Positions 51,753 through 61,286 of a DNA stretch of 64,000 nucleotides are shown here, one piece after another. The stretch is taken from contig NZ_BOPC01000032.1 of assembly GCF_016863555.1 (NCBI RefSeq), positions 56,859 to 120,858 of the forward strand, written 5' to 3'. The notes beneath the pieces were generated by a model. That model was given only the letters and a program-made list of their open reading frames with translations. It was not told the DNA's origin and searched no databases. A program made the translations under genes and the position numbers. The number at the start of each line of letters is the position of its first letter. The stretch's first letter is position 1. The DNA is from Micromonospora qiuiae. Lineage in GTDB: Bacteria > Actinomycetota > Actinomycetes > Mycobacteriales > Micromonosporaceae.

Positions 51753-52702
51753 GCGAGCGGGATCTGCTCACCGTCGGCGAGGCGCTGGTGTCGCTGCGCT
51801 CGCCCGGCCCGCTGGCCGCCGGCGGGCCGCTGACCATGCACCTGGCCGGCGCCGAGTCCAACGTGGCCATCGGCCTCGCTCGGCTCGGTCACCGGGCCGC
51901 CTGGGTGGGCCGGGTCAGCGACGACGAGCTGGGCGAGTTCGTGCTGCGGCAGTTGCGCGCCGAGGGCGTCGACACCGCCGGAGTCCGCCGGGACCCGGAC
52001 CGGCCGACCGGGTTGATGTTCCTGGAGCGGCGTACCGCCGACGTGTCCCGGGTGCGTTACCACCGGGCCGGTTCGGCGGGGGCGGCGCTCTGCGTCGACG
52101 ACCTGCGCGCCCCGCTCGCGGCCGGCGCCCGCCTGCTGCACCTGAGCGGGATCACCCCGGCGCTGTCCGACAGCGCCCGCGACGCCGCGACCTGGGCGGT
52201 ACGCACGGCGGCCGAGTCCGGCATCCCGGTCTGCCTGGACGTCAACTACCGGGCCGGACTCTGGTCCCGGGAGCGGGCCCGGGCGACCCTGGCTCCGCTG
52301 GCCGGGTGCGCCTCCGTCATCGTCGCCTCCACCGACGAGCTGGACCTGGTCGCCGAGCCCGACGCCGACGAGAACGCCGCCGTCGCCGACCTGCTCCGCC
52401 GTGGTGTGCGGGCGGTGCTGGTCAAGCTCGGTGCCGACGGTGCCCGCGCGCACACCGCCGACGGTGTGCGGCACGTCCCGGCGGTGCCGGTCACCGCCGT
52501 GGACACCGTCGGCGCGGGGGACGCGTTCACCGCCGGCTATCTATCCGGGTACCTCGACGGGTTGGACCTCGTCGACCGGCTCCGACGCGCGGTGGCGCTC
52601 GGGGCCTTCGCGGTCGCCGGTCACGGCGACTGGGAGGGCCTGCCCCGCCGCGACGAGTTGTCCCTGATCACCGGCAGCGCCGCCGGCACCACCCTGCGCT
52701 GA
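51749..52702 (+). CDS. PfkB-family sugar kinase, 2-keto-3-deoxygluconate kinase type
   Basis: 317 residues from the overlapping ATG 51749. Ribokinase fold: [48 protein letters not shown] and the anion-hole/base motif [20 protein letters not shown] with the catalytic Asp. It should phosphorylate the keto-deoxy acid produced by the dehydratases. Context is the main reason for the KDG/KDGal assignment. Confidence 0.9.
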   Translation: MSERDLLTVGEALVSLRSPGPLAAGGPLTMHLAGAESNVAIGLARLGHRAAWVGRVSDDELGEFVLRQLRAEGVDTAGVRRDPDRPTGLMFLERRTADVSRVRYHRAGSAGAALCVDDLRAPLAAGARLLHLSGITPALSDSARDAATWAVRTAAESGIPVCLDVNYRAGLWSRERARATLAPLAGCASVIVASTDELDLVAEPDADENAAVADLLRRGVRAVLVKLGADGARAHTADGVRHVPAVPVTAVDTVGAGDAFTAGYLSGYLDGLDLVDRLRRAVALGAFAVAGHGDWEGLPRRDELSLITGSAAGTTLR

Positions 52703-52716
52703 GAAAGGCACCCCTC

Positions 52717-53946
52717 GTGAAGATCGTCGCCGCCGACGTCATCGTCTGCAGTCCGGATCGCAACTTCGTCACCTTGAAGATCACAACCGAGGACGGCATC
52801 ACCGGGTTGGGCGACGGCACCCTCAACGGGCGTGAGCTCTCCGTCGCCTCCTACCTGCGCGACCACGTCGTTCCGCTGCTGCTCGGACGGGACGCGCACC
52901 GGATCGAGGACGCCTGGCAGTTCCTCTACCGTTCGGCGTACTGGCGGCGTGGGCCGGTGACCATGGCGGCCATCGCCGCGGTGGACGTGGCGCTGTGGGA
53001 CATCAAGGCCAAGGCCGCCGGCATGCCGCTCTACCAGTTGCTCGGCGGTGCGTCCCGAAACGGCATCATGGCGTACGGGCACGCCTCCGGCCGGGACCTG
53101 CCGGAGCTGTTCGACTCGATCCGCGCGCACCTGGAACTCGGCTTCCGGTCGATCCGGGTGCAGACCTCCGTGCCCGGCATCAACGCGGTGTACGGGGTCG
53201 CCGCCCAGCCCAGCGCCGACGGCAAACGGTACGACTACGAGCCGGCCCAGCGCACCCCGCTGCCAGCCGAGGAGGACTGGGACACCCGCGCGTACCTGCG
53301 GCACCTGCCCGGTGTCTTCGAGGCGGTCCGCAACGAGTTCGGCCCGGAGCTGCCGCTGCTGCACGACGGCCACCACCGGATGACCCCGATCCAGGCCGCC
53401 AAGCTGGGCAAGGACCTCGAGCCGTACGACCTGTTCTGGCTGGAGGACTGCACCCCGGCGGAGAACCAGGAGGCGCTGCGGCTGGTCCGCCAGCACACCA
53501 CCACGCCGCTGGCGATCGGCGAGGTCTTCAACACGGTGTGGGACTACCAGACGCTGATCCGGGAACAGCTGATCGACTACGTGCGCTCCGCCGTCACTCA
53601 CACCGGGGGCATCACCGCGATGCGCAAGCTGCTCGACTTCGCCGCCCAATACCAGATCAAGTCGGGTATCCACGGCCCGACCGACATCTCGCCGGTCGGC
53701 ATGGCCGCCGCGCTGCACCTGGACCTGGCCATCCACAACTTCGGCATTCAGGAGTACATGCGGCACGGGCCGCTCACCAACGAGGTGTTCCGCCAGTCGT
53801 TCACCTTCAACGACGGCTACCTGCACCCGGGCGAGCAGCCCGGCCTGGGTGTGGAACTGGACGAGGAGGCCGCGGCGCGGTTCCCGTACCAGCCGGCGTA
53901 CCTGCCGTTCAACCGGCTCATGGACGGCACCGTCCATGACTGGTGA
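52717..53946 (+). CDS. ManD-type enolase-superfamily dehydratase (D-mannonate/D-gluconate)
   Basis: 409 residues from GTG 52717. ManD signatures: metal ligands in [22 protein letters not shown] and [38 protein letters not shown]; and [19 protein letters not shown]. ManD enzymes dehydrate D-mannonate or D-gluconate to 2-keto-3-deoxygluconate. Together with the galactonate-type enzyme the operon could take several aldonates into one kinase/aldolase route. Confidence 0.92.
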   Translation: MKIVAADVIVCSPDRNFVTLKITTEDGITGLGDGTLNGRELSVASYLRDHVVPLLLGRDAHRIEDAWQFLYRSAYWRRGPVTMAAIAAVDVALWDIKAKAAGMPLYQLLGGASRNGIMAYGHASGRDLPELFDSIRAHLELGFRSIRVQTSVPGINAVYGVAAQPSADGKRYDYEPAQRTPLPAEEDWDTRAYLRHLPGVFEAVRNEFGPELPLLHDGHHRMTPIQAAKLGKDLEPYDLFWLEDCTPAENQEALRLVRQHTTTPLAIGEVFNTVWDYQTLIREQLIDYVRSAVTHTGGITAMRKLLDFAAQYQIKSGIHGPTDISPVGMAAALHLDLAIHNFGIQEYMRHGPLTNEVFRQSFTFNDGYLHPGEQPGLGVELDEEAAARFPYQPAYLPFNRLMDGTVHDW

Positions 53947-54487
53947 TCGGCCGACCCGGCACGTCGTGGTGATGGGTGTCTCCGGCGCGGGCAAGACGAC
54001 CGTGGCCCAGGGCATCGCCGCGTCGACCGGGCTGACTTTCGCCGAGGCCGACGAGTTCCACTCCGAGGCCGGCGTGGCCCGGATGCGGGCCGGTGTACCA
54101 CTGGACGACGAGGCCCGCTGGCCATGGCTGCGCGCCCTGGCCGACTGGATGGCCTCCCGCCACCGGGAGGGCACCTCGACGGTGCTGGCCTGCTCGGCAC
54201 TCAAGCGCTCCTACCGTGACGTGCTGCGTCAGGGCCCGCCGGGTGTGGAGTTCGTGCACCTGGACGGGCCGGCGGAGGTGATACGGGAGCGGATGTCGAC
54301 CCGCACCCATCCGTACATGCCGGCCAGCCTGCTCGACTCGCAGATCGAGACCCTGGAGCGGCTCTGGCCGGACGAACCGGGCATCGTCCTCGACCTCAGA
54401 CTGCCCCTGGAGGCGTTGGTCGCCGCAGCGGTCGAGCAGCTCGACCTCGCCGTACCCGAAAGATCAACTCCCGAGCCCACGACGTAA
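53936..54487 (+). CDS. Gluconokinase
   Basis: 183 residues from ATG 53936, overlapping the previous gene by 11 bases. P-loop [16 protein letters not shown], then the GntK-typical [31 protein letters not shown] and [15 protein letters not shown], and [17 protein letters not shown]. It phosphorylates D-gluconate to 6-phosphogluconate, adding a gluconate branch to the operon. A hairpin terminator follows. Confidence 0.94.
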   Translation: MTGDRPTRHVVVMGVSGAGKTTVAQGIAASTGLTFAEADEFHSEAGVARMRAGVPLDDEARWPWLRALADWMASRHREGTSTVLACSALKRSYRDVLRQGPPGVEFVHLDGPAEVIRERMSTRTHPYMPASLLDSQIETLERLWPDEPGIVLDLRLPLEALVAAAVEQLDLAVPERSTPEPTT

Positions 54488-54497
54488 CGTCCCCGCT

Positions 54498-54553
54498 CCC
54501 GCTCCACCCCGCCCGTTGCTCTCCGCAGGTGACGAAGGTCGGGGTGGAGCGGG
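54498..54553 (+). terminator. Hairpin terminator of the sugar-acid operon
   Basis: A 14-bp perfect stem CCCGCTCCACCCCG / CGGGGTGGAGCGGG with a 28-base loop, shortly after the gluconokinase stop. Confidence 0.7.
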
Positions 54554-54666
54554 CATAGCACGCGCGACAAGAAGGCGGGCGGGTTTCGGTGTTTCGCCGG
54601 TCCGCCGGTCCGCCGGGAGCCACCATCTAGCGCAGCGCGACGGAACACAACGGCGGGTGGGCGGGC

Positions 54667-56496
54667 GTGCGGGAGACAACGGTTGAGCCGAACGTCGGCG
54701 ACGGTGGCGTCAACCTGGCCGAGCAGGTGTGGCGCAACGCCGTGGCGTACGCCGAGACCGTGCAGTTCGTCCGCCCCGAGCCGGACCCCCGGTCGTGGCC
54801 CGTCCCGGGCACGACCGGAGGCGGCCCGCTGCCGGTGTCCTGCCGGCAGTTCCGCGATGACGTGCTGGCCCTGGCCCGCGGCTTCGTCGCCGCCGGGGTG
54901 GCCCACGGCGACCGGATCGGGCTGCTCTGCCGCACCCGCTACGAATGGACCCTCGTCGACTACGCGCTCTGGTCGGCCGGCGCGGTGACCGTGCCGATCT
55001 ACGACACCTCCAGCGTCGACCAGATCCGCTGGATCCTCGGCGACTCGGGTGCGGTGGCCTGCGTGGTGGAGACCGCCGACCACGCCGCCACGGTGCACGG
55101 GCTGCGGCCGGACCTGCCTGCGGTGCGGCAGGTCTGGGGCATCGACGCCGGTGGGCTCATCGAGCTGACGACCCAGGGAGATGCCGTCGACGTCGCCGAG
55201 GTCGACGCCCGCCGGGCTGCGGTCACCGGCGAGGACATGGCCACCATCGTCTACACCAGCGGCACCACCGGCCCGCCGAAGGGCTGTGTGCTGACCCACC
55301 GCAACATCTCCGCCGACGTCGGGGCCGCCACCGAGGTGCTGCCGCAACTGCTGCGCCCGGGGGCGGCGACGGTGCTGTTCCTGCCGCTGGCACACGCCTT
55401 CGCCCGGCTGATCCAGATCGGCATGGTGCACAACCACGCCACCCTGGTACACAGCCCTGATCCGGCCGGGATGCTCGATCAGCTGCGCCGGTTCCGACCC
55501 ACCTTCATCCTCGCCGTGCCCAGAATGTTCGAGAAGATGCACGACCAGGCCCGGCACGCCGCCGAGGACACGCATCGCGGTTGGCTGTTCACTCTCGCCG
55601 ACCAGGTGGCCGTGCGGTACAGCCGGGCGCTGGACCGGCCGCGCGGACCGGGCGTACCGCTGCGCCTGGCGCACCTGCTGTTCGACGTCGCCGTGTACCG
55701 CAGGCTGCGTGCCGCCCTCGGCGGCCGGTGCCGGATGGCCATCGTGGGCGGGGCGCCGCTGGCGGAGCGGCTCGGGCACTTCTTCCGAGGCGCCGGCATC
55801 ACCGTACTGGAGGGCTACGGGTTGACCGAAACCTCCCCGGCGCTGGCGGTGAATTTGCCGACGGCGATGCGGATCGGTACGGTCGGCCGCCCGTTGCCGG
55901 GGGTGCGGATCCGCATCGCCGACGACGGGGAGATCCTCGCCCGTGGCCAGGCGGTGTTCGCCGGCTACTGGAACAACCCGGACGCCACTCGGGAGGCGTT
56001 CACCGACGACGGGTGGCTGCGTACCGGCGACCTCGGCCGGCTCGACGACGACGGCTTCCTGCACATCACCGGCCGGACCAAGGAGATCATGGTCACGGCG
56101 GCGGGCAAGAACCTCGCGCCCGCGCCGATCGAGGAGCGCATCCGGGCCCATCCGCTGGTCAGCCAGTCCATGCTCGTCGCCGACGGCCGGCCGTACGTGG
56201 CCGCACTGGTCACCCTGGACCCACAGGCCTGGCAGCGGTGGCGCAACGCGCACGGGTGCCCCGGCGCGTCTCTGGCCGACCTGCGCGACGATCCGCAGCT
56301 GCGCGACGAGATCCAGGGCGCGATCGACCAGGCCAACCGGAGCGTCTCCCATGCCGAGCAGGTGAAGACCTTCCGGATCCTGCCCCGGGATCTCACCGAG
56401 GCCGACGGGGAACTCACCCCCACCCTCAAGATCAAACGGGAGGCGGTGCAGGACCACTTCGCCGACGAGATCGCGGCGCTTTACCGCGGCCACTGA
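54667..56496 (+). CDS. Long-chain acyl-CoA synthetase (AMP-forming)
   Basis: 609 residues from GTG 54667. Adenylation motifs: P-loop-like IVYTSGTTGPPKG, LEGYGLTETSP, DDGWLRTGDLGRLDDDGFL and KEIMVTAAGKNLAP; the C-terminal catalytic Lys region is TPTLKIKREAV. Overall length and the order of motifs fit the FACL/FadD15 group. It activates fatty acids to acyl-CoA at the membrane. Solitary gene, flanked by a terminator upstream and a kinase gene downstream. Confidence 0.92.
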   Translation: MRETTVEPNVGDGGVNLAEQVWRNAVAYAETVQFVRPEPDPRSWPVPGTTGGGPLPVSCRQFRDDVLALARGFVAAGVAHGDRIGLLCRTRYEWTLVDYALWSAGAVTVPIYDTSSVDQIRWILGDSGAVACVVETADHAATVHGLRPDLPAVRQVWGIDAGGLIELTTQGDAVDVAEVDARRAAVTGEDMATIVYTSGTTGPPKGCVLTHRNISADVGAATEVLPQLLRPGAATVLFLPLAHAFARLIQIGMVHNHATLVHSPDPAGMLDQLRRFRPTFILAVPRMFEKMHDQARHAAEDTHRGWLFTLADQVAVRYSRALDRPRGPGVPLRLAHLLFDVAVYRRLRAALGGRCRMAIVGGAPLAERLGHFFRGAGITVLEGYGLTETSPALAVNLPTAMRIGTVGRPLPGVRIRIADDGEILARGQAVFAGYWNNPDATREAFTDDGWLRTGDLGRLDDDGFLHITGRTKEIMVTAAGKNLAPAPIEERIRAHPLVSQSMLVADGRPYVAALVTLDPQAWQRWRNAHGCPGASLADLRDDPQLRDEIQGAIDQANRSVSHAEQVKTFRILPRDLTEADGELTPTLKIKREAVQDHFADEIAALYRGH

Positions 56497-56620
56497 CGCT
56501 CCACAATGTATCCGGTCGGCCGGTGACGGCGACTGTGGGGACGATGGCCGCGCGGGCCGTGGAGACGACAATGTTCAGCGTGCTCGATGCCCAGCTGTGC
56601 AAGACCCGGGAAGTGGTGGC

Positions 56621-58357
56621 GTGACCGGCTGGCGGGTTTCCGGCTACACCCCGGTCCGCCGGCTCGGTGCCGGCGCGTCCGGCAGCGTTGACCTCGCCGT
56701 CCACGCCGCCACCGGCACCCCCGTGGCGATCAAATACCTGACCGGTCGACTCGATGACGTCTCGTTCCGCACCGCCTTCCGCGACGAGGCCCGGCTGCTC
56801 GCCGGCATCGACGACCCGTACGTCTGTCGTCTCTACGAGTACGTCGAGGCCCCGGGCGGCTCGGCGATCGTGATGGAGCTGGTCAACGGCGTCTCGCTGC
56901 GGCAGTTGCTGCGTGCGAAGGGCTCGACCACGCCGGAGTCGGCGTTGTGTGTGCTCAAGGGCTCGCTGGCCGGGCTCGGCGCGGCGCACGCCCGCAGGGT
57001 GGTGCACCGGGACTACAAGCCCGAGAACGTGCTGGTCACCGCCGAGGGCACCAGCAAACTCGCCGACTTCGGCATCGCCATGCCGGTCGGTGCCAGCTCC
57101 GGCAGCAGCGTCACCGGCACGCCGCGCTACATGGCTCCCGAGCAGTGGACCGGGGCTTCCGCCAGCCCGGCGTGCGACATCTACGCCGCCACCGCCACCT
57201 TCTTCGAGTGCCTCACCGGCCATCCCCCGTACGACGGGCGGGACCTGGCCACCCTGCGCCAGCAGCACGCCCGCGCGCCGATCCCCACCGATCCGGCCCC
57301 GCGTCCGGTGCACGACATGCTACGTCTCGGCATGGCCAAGCGTCCCGCCGAGCGACCGCAGTCCGCACACGTCTTCCTCGCCATGTTGGAGGAGGTGGCG
57401 TCCGGGGCGTACGGGGCGGACTGGGAGGAACGCGGGTTGCGGGAGCTGGCCCGGCGCGCGGCGCTGCTGGCCGCCCTCTTCCCGTTTCCCGACCGCGCTG
57501 GCGGCGGCATCAGCGTGGCCAGCACCGCGCTCGGCGACACCACCATCGGTTCAGACGGGGGCGACGGCAGCGGGCCTGCGCTGCGGCGCACCGGCCGCGC
57601 CAGGGCGGCGCTCGTCGGCGGTGGCCTGGTGGCGGCCATGCTGGTCGGCGGGGCCGGGCTCAGCTACGCCGCCCGGGACGAGCCGGTCGCCCCCTCCGGC
57701 GCGGCGCCCGAGGTGACGACGGAGCTGACCGGCGGTGCCGTCCCGACCGTCGGCGCATCCGTTCCGTCCACGCCCGATGGCTCTCTCCCGCCCACGCCCG
57801 ACGGGTCCGTCCCGCCCACGCCAGAGGCCTTCACCCCGCCCACGCCCGGCCCCGTCACCCCGCCCACCTCCGCCGCGCCACCTGCCCCGACCGGCGGCAC
57901 CACTGCGGCCGGGCCCACCCCGTCCACGACACCCACCGGCGGCCCTTCGTCCGCCACGCCGATCCCCACCCTGTCGACCAGGGTCAGTCCGCCACCTCCG
58001 CCGGACAGCACCCCACCCACCATCGCCCGGGTCGCGGCGAGCCCGACGGAACTGGACCCGACCGGCTGCCCCTTCGGGCCCACGGCGAGCGCCATCACCG
58101 CCTACGTCAACGACGACCGCACGGCCGCCGGTGACCTGCGAGTCCGCCTCCGCTACACCCTCGAGAAGCGGTCGTACGAGCAGAGCATGGCCCTGCTCGG
58201 CGGCAGCCAGTTCCGTGGCGTGCTCGGTGACCTGCCGCGACCCGCATCCACCACCCGGATCCCGGTCACAGTCGTCGCCACCGATGGCGCCGGCAACACC
58301 ACCGTCGGCGACTCGACGGTGTCCGTGACGCTTTACTCCTTCTGCACGCCGGGCTGA
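56621..58357 (+). CDS. Membrane serine/threonine protein kinase with Ig-like external domain
   Basis: 578 residues from GTG 56621; the frame also allows a start at 56597. The kinase has GAGASGSVDLAV, VAIKYL, HRDYKPEN (Tyr where Leu is usual), DFGIAMPVG and GTPRYMAPEQ, so it should be active. One membrane segment lies at residues ~330-350 (ALVGGGLVAAMLVGGAGLSYA), then a Pro/Thr-rich wall-spanning linker with TPDGS repeats and a C-terminal ~100-residue beta domain with two Cys. A 17-codon frame (ATG 56571) ends overlapping the start and could be a leader. The downstream gene encodes a possible substrate. Confidence 0.92.
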   Translation: MTGWRVSGYTPVRRLGAGASGSVDLAVHAATGTPVAIKYLTGRLDDVSFRTAFRDEARLLAGIDDPYVCRLYEYVEAPGGSAIVMELVNGVSLRQLLRAKGSTTPESALCVLKGSLAGLGAAHARRVVHRDYKPENVLVTAEGTSKLADFGIAMPVGASSGSSVTGTPRYMAPEQWTGASASPACDIYAATATFFECLTGHPPYDGRDLATLRQQHARAPIPTDPAPRPVHDMLRLGMAKRPAERPQSAHVFLAMLEEVASGAYGADWEERGLRELARRAALLAALFPFPDRAGGGISVASTALGDTTIGSDGGDGSGPALRRTGRARAALVGGGLVAAMLVGGAGLSYAARDEPVAPSGAAPEVTTELTGGAVPTVGASVPSTPDGSLPPTPDGSVPPTPEAFTPPTPGPVTPPTSAAPPAPTGGTTAAGPTPSTTPTGGPSSATPIPTLSTRVSPPPPPDSTPPTIARVAASPTELDPTGCPFGPTASAITAYVNDDRTAAGDLRVRLRYTLEKRSYEQSMALLGGSQFRGVLGDLPRPASTTRIPVTVVATDGAGNTTVGDSTVSVTLYSFCTPG

Positions 58358-58404
58358 CCGGGCGCGCCCCACCTTCCAGGCGACGACGACCAGGAGATGC
58401 AGCC

Positions 58405-59286
58405 GTGACCCAGCCCGACGACGCGACCGAGGCCCTGCCCACCCACCACCTGCCGATCGACCCGGCGGCCGGCACCGCACGCCACGGCACGCCGCCGCCT
58501 CCGGTGCCGGCCGAGGAGCCCACGGTGCACTTGAGTGGCGCGGACTCGACTGTGTATCTCGGCCAGGCGGAGCCCACGGTGCACTTGAGTGGCGTGGAAC
58601 CGACCGTGTATCTCGCCGGGACGGAGTCGACCGCGCCGGGGAACGGCGGGGAACCGACCGCGCGTCTCGCCGGTACCGGGTCCGCGGTGGAGGACCAGGG
58701 CGTGGCGGGCCGGACCGCGACCGACACGGCGGGCACGTCCGGAGTGCGTACCAGCCGGGGAACCCTTCCGGCCCCGATTGCCGGTCCTGGCGGCGAGCTG
58801 CGGTTCGGGCCCGGCGTGCCGGTCGCCCCGCCGCCGGCGCCCGCCTGGCCCACACCCGTGCCGCCGGCACGCCGCAGGTCGGCCGGGCGCCGGCTCGTCT
58901 CGCTGCTGTCCACCTTGCTCACCCTCGCCCTGCTCGCCGCAGTCGGGCTGTGGATCTGGCAGCGGCTCAGCCCACTGGAGATCACCGAGGTCAGCGTCGT
59001 CGTACCCAGCCCGGCCGGGGCGCGATGCGACGTCAGCATCGACGTGGTCGCCACGGTACGGACCAACGGCCGCGCGGGCACTATCCAGTATCAGTGGCTC
59101 CGCTCCGGCAGCGCGCCCGGCACCCTGCTCGACGAGCGGGTCGGTTGGGGCCAGCGCAGCGTTGAGCTGACCCTGCGTTGGTCGTTCAGCGGGGTCGGCA
59201 CCACCACCGAGACCGCCACCGTGAACATCGTCTCCCCGGCACCGACGCAGGCCAGTGCCGAGGTCGTCTACTCCTGCCCAGGTTGA
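58405..59286 (+). CDS. Single-pass membrane protein with repeated Thr-Val-His/Tyr-Leu motifs
   Basis: 293 residues from GTG 58405. The N-terminal ~165 residues are disordered and cytoplasmic, with EPTVHLSG twice and STVYLG or PTVYLAG between them. A membrane segment (LVSLLSTLLTLALLAAVGLWIW) leads to an external beta domain with two Cys (ARCDVSIDV and VVYSCPG). The topology mirrors the upstream kinase, and the acidic-x-Thr-Val-x-Leu motifs look like kinase target or FHA-binding sites. Likely partner or substrate of that kinase; inferred. Confidence 0.8.
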   Translation: MTQPDDATEALPTHHLPIDPAAGTARHGTPPPPVPAEEPTVHLSGADSTVYLGQAEPTVHLSGVEPTVYLAGTESTAPGNGGEPTARLAGTGSAVEDQGVAGRTATDTAGTSGVRTSRGTLPAPIAGPGGELRFGPGVPVAPPPAPAWPTPVPPARRRSAGRRLVSLLSTLLTLALLAAVGLWIWQRLSPLEITEVSVVVPSPAGARCDVSIDVVATVRTNGRAGTIQYQWLRSGSAPGTLLDERVGWGQRSVELTLRWSFSGVGTTTETATVNIVSPAPTQASAEVVYSCPG

Positions 59287-59371
59287 GAGACGCCACCGCG
59301 GGCGTTTCCCTCGCGTACCGCCGGGGTAGGTCGGGTCGGACGAACCACCCGCCCCTATGGAGGACCATCCG

Positions 59372-60397
59372 ATGCGAGACAACTTCGGTGACGCGGTGGG
59401 GGACACCCTCCGGTCGATACTGCTCTTCCTACCCAAGGCCGTTGCCTTCGTGGCGATCCTGGTGGCCGGCTGGCTGGTCGCCAAGGCGGTGCTGAAGCTC
59501 GTCGACCGGCTGCTCGAACGCGTCGGCTTCGACCGTGCCGTCGAGCGCGGCGGCATCCGGCGAGCCCTCGCCAGCTCCCGCTACGACGCCAGCGACATCG
59601 TCGCCCGCCTCGCCTACTACGGGGTCCTGCTGCTCACCCTCTACCTGGCGTTCGGCATCTGGGGGCCGAACCCGATCTCCGATCTGATCGCCGGTGTCAT
59701 CGCCTGGCTGCCCCGGGCCTTCGTCGCGATCGTCATCGTGGTCGTGGCCGCCGCCATCGCCGGCGCCGTCAAGGACATCATCTCCGGCGCGCTCGGCGGT
59801 CTGTCGTACGGCCGGCTGCTGGCCACCATCGCCTCGGCCTTCCTCCTCGGCCTCGGCATCATCGCCGCGCTCAACCAGATCGGCGTCGCCACCGCGGTGA
59901 CCACTCCGGTGCTGATCGCCGTGCTGGCCACCATCGGCGGCATCCTCGTGGTCGGCGTCGGCGGCGGACTGGTCCGGCCGATGCAGAAGCGTTGGGAGTC
60001 CTGGCTGTCCCGCGCCGAGCAGGAGTCGCGCAGCATCGCCGAGCACGCCCGCGCCTACTCCGCCGCTCGCCGCGTGGCCGCACCCCGTACCGCCGAGCCC
60101 AGCGCCGCCGACGTTCCGCCGGCTACCGGCGCGGCGAGCGCCGCCGGCGTCCCCCCGGCAACCGGCGCGGCGAGCGCCGCCCCGTTCACCCCGACCGCTG
60201 GCGAACCCGGCGCCGCCACTCCGACCGGTTCCACCGGCGGGTCCGCCTACGATCCGGGGGCCACGCAGATCGTCACCAGCAGCGCGGCGGACAGCGACCC
60301 GACCGCTCCGCTGCCCGGCCGGGATGTGCCGGCGCAGCGCAGCTCCGACGACAGCGAGTCGACCATGATCCTGCCGAGGACCGACGACCAGCGTTGA
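59372..60397 (+). CDS. MscS-like conserved-TM-helix membrane protein
   Basis: 341 residues from ATG 59372, which has GGAGG eight bases upstream; the ATG at 59357 is rejected because it overlaps that site. About four membrane segments with AVAFVAILVAGWLVAKAVLKLVDRLLERVGFD, the conserved transmembrane helix motif of mechanosensitive-channel relatives. There is no MscS beta-domain, so channel function is uncertain. A Pro/Ala/Thr-rich cytoplasmic tail has a duplicated PPATGAASAA and ends in acidic Thr motifs (SDPTAPL, ESTMILP) that could also be kinase targets. A terminator follows. Confidence 0.8.
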   Translation: MRDNFGDAVGDTLRSILLFLPKAVAFVAILVAGWLVAKAVLKLVDRLLERVGFDRAVERGGIRRALASSRYDASDIVARLAYYGVLLLTLYLAFGIWGPNPISDLIAGVIAWLPRAFVAIVIVVVAAAIAGAVKDIISGALGGLSYGRLLATIASAFLLGLGIIAALNQIGVATAVTTPVLIAVLATIGGILVVGVGGGLVRPMQKRWESWLSRAEQESRSIAEHARAYSAARRVAAPRTAEPSAADVPPATGAASAAGVPPATGAASAAPFTPTAGEPGAATPTGSTGGSAYDPGATQIVTSSAADSDPTAPLPGRDVPAQRSSDDSESTMILPRTDDQR

Positions 60398-60414
60398 GCC
60401 GGGTACGGCCGCGA

Positions 60415-60452
60415 CCTCGCGGGACGGGAAGCCCTGGTTCCGTCCCGCGAGG
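60415..60452 (+). terminator. Hairpin terminator after the MscS-like gene
   Basis: A perfect 13-bp stem CCTCGCGGGACGG / CCGTCCCGCGAGG with a 12-base loop, 17 bases after the stop. Confidence 0.85.
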
Positions 60453-60465
60453 CTTCCCGGCGTCC

Positions 60466-60520
60466 TGGCACACCATCCGCGCCACCGGTTAGCATCAGCG
60501 CCATGACCTGGCGACATTAG
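60466..60520 (+). promoter_or_regulatory. Promoter and leader peptide (MTWRH) of a lost MFS gene
   Basis: TGGCAC (60466-60471) and TAGCAT (60490-60495) with an 18-base spacer would start transcription close to ATG 60503. That ATG opens a five-codon frame, Met-Thr-Trp-Arg-His-stop (60503-60520), followed by a GC-rich stretch with hairpin potential and then the MFS start at 60600. This is the layout of ribosome-mediated attenuation upstream of drug-efflux genes. Confidence 0.5.
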
Positions 60521-60599
60521 TTTCCTGTTCGAGGCCGTGGGCCGCCTGCGGTCGCCGTAGCACCGGCGTCCGTCGTTCGTCCCGCTCCGAAAGGCATCG

Positions 60600-60690
60600 A
60601 TGATCCCACCCCGGCGGGTGCCCACAAACTGGCGGCCACCCCCTCTACGCGTACGCGTTCCTCACCGACCTGGTCCTGCTCTATCCGGTG
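60600..60690 (+). pseudogene. 5' remnant of an MFS transporter gene
   Basis: ATG 60600 with GAAAGG upstream reads MIPPRRVPTNWRP; after a shift in the C-run near 60640 the frame gives LYAYAFLTDLVLLYPV, the first membrane helix of an MFS drug transporter. The sequence then breaks into an unrelated GNAT gene. Only about 30 codons remain. Confidence 0.55.
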
Positions 60691-60726
60691 TGCTTGATGA
60701 TTCCGAAGCCTGCCAGGCTGCGCGGC

Positions 60727-61278
60727 ATGGACGTTCGTCTTGCGCCGTGGTCGGAATCTGCGCTCGACCTCCTACGCCGGATCAACACTGTGCAGATGCG
60801 TCGACACGTCGGCGGTCCCGAGCCGGAGGAACAACTGCTAGCCCGGCACCGCCGATACCTCGCCATGCCGGCAACTGGCCGCGGCTGCATGTTCGCCGTA
60901 CTGCTTGGCGACGAGATGGTCGGCAGCATCGCCTACCACCAGCGTGACTGGCAGGGCGAGCAGATCTACGAAACCGGCTGGAACGTCCTACCGCCCTATC
61001 AGGGCCAAGGCATTGCCACCGCAGCCGGTACCGCCCTGATCACCATCGTCCGCGAGGCTGCCCGCCATCCCGATGCACCCCACAGCCTTCATGCCTTCCC
61101 CTCAGTCGGAAACGCCCTCTCCAATGCACTCTGCCACCGCCTTGGCTTCACTCTCCTCGGACCCTGCAACTTCGAGTACCCACCGGGCAGCGGCTCCCTG
61201 ATGTGCAGCAACGACTGGCGCATCGACCTCGCCAACTCCGGCCGGCCTGCCGTCACGGCGCGGCGCGACCGCCTGTGA
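60727..61278 (+). CDS. GNAT-family N-acetyltransferase
   Basis: 183 residues from ATG 60727; upstream in-frame starts (60697, 60688) run into the MFS remnant. GNAT fold: MDVRLAPWSESALDLLRRIN, VGGPEPEEQLLARHRRYL, GDEMVGSIAYH and the acetyl-CoA loop PPYQGQGIATAAGTALI, then PSVGNALSNALCHRLGFTLLG. Typical of RimJ/RimL-like acetyltransferases acting on a small molecule or protein N terminus. No good ribosome binding site is visible, so expression may depend on the remnant promoter upstream. Confidence 0.88.
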   Translation: MDVRLAPWSESALDLLRRINTVQMRRHVGGPEPEEQLLARHRRYLAMPATGRGCMFAVLLGDEMVGSIAYHQRDWQGEQIYETGWNVLPPYQGQGIATAAGTALITIVREAARHPDAPHSLHAFPSVGNALSNALCHRLGFTLLGPCNFEYPPGSGSLMCSNDWRIDLANSGRPAVTARRDRL

Positions 61279-61286
61279 CGCAGGCC

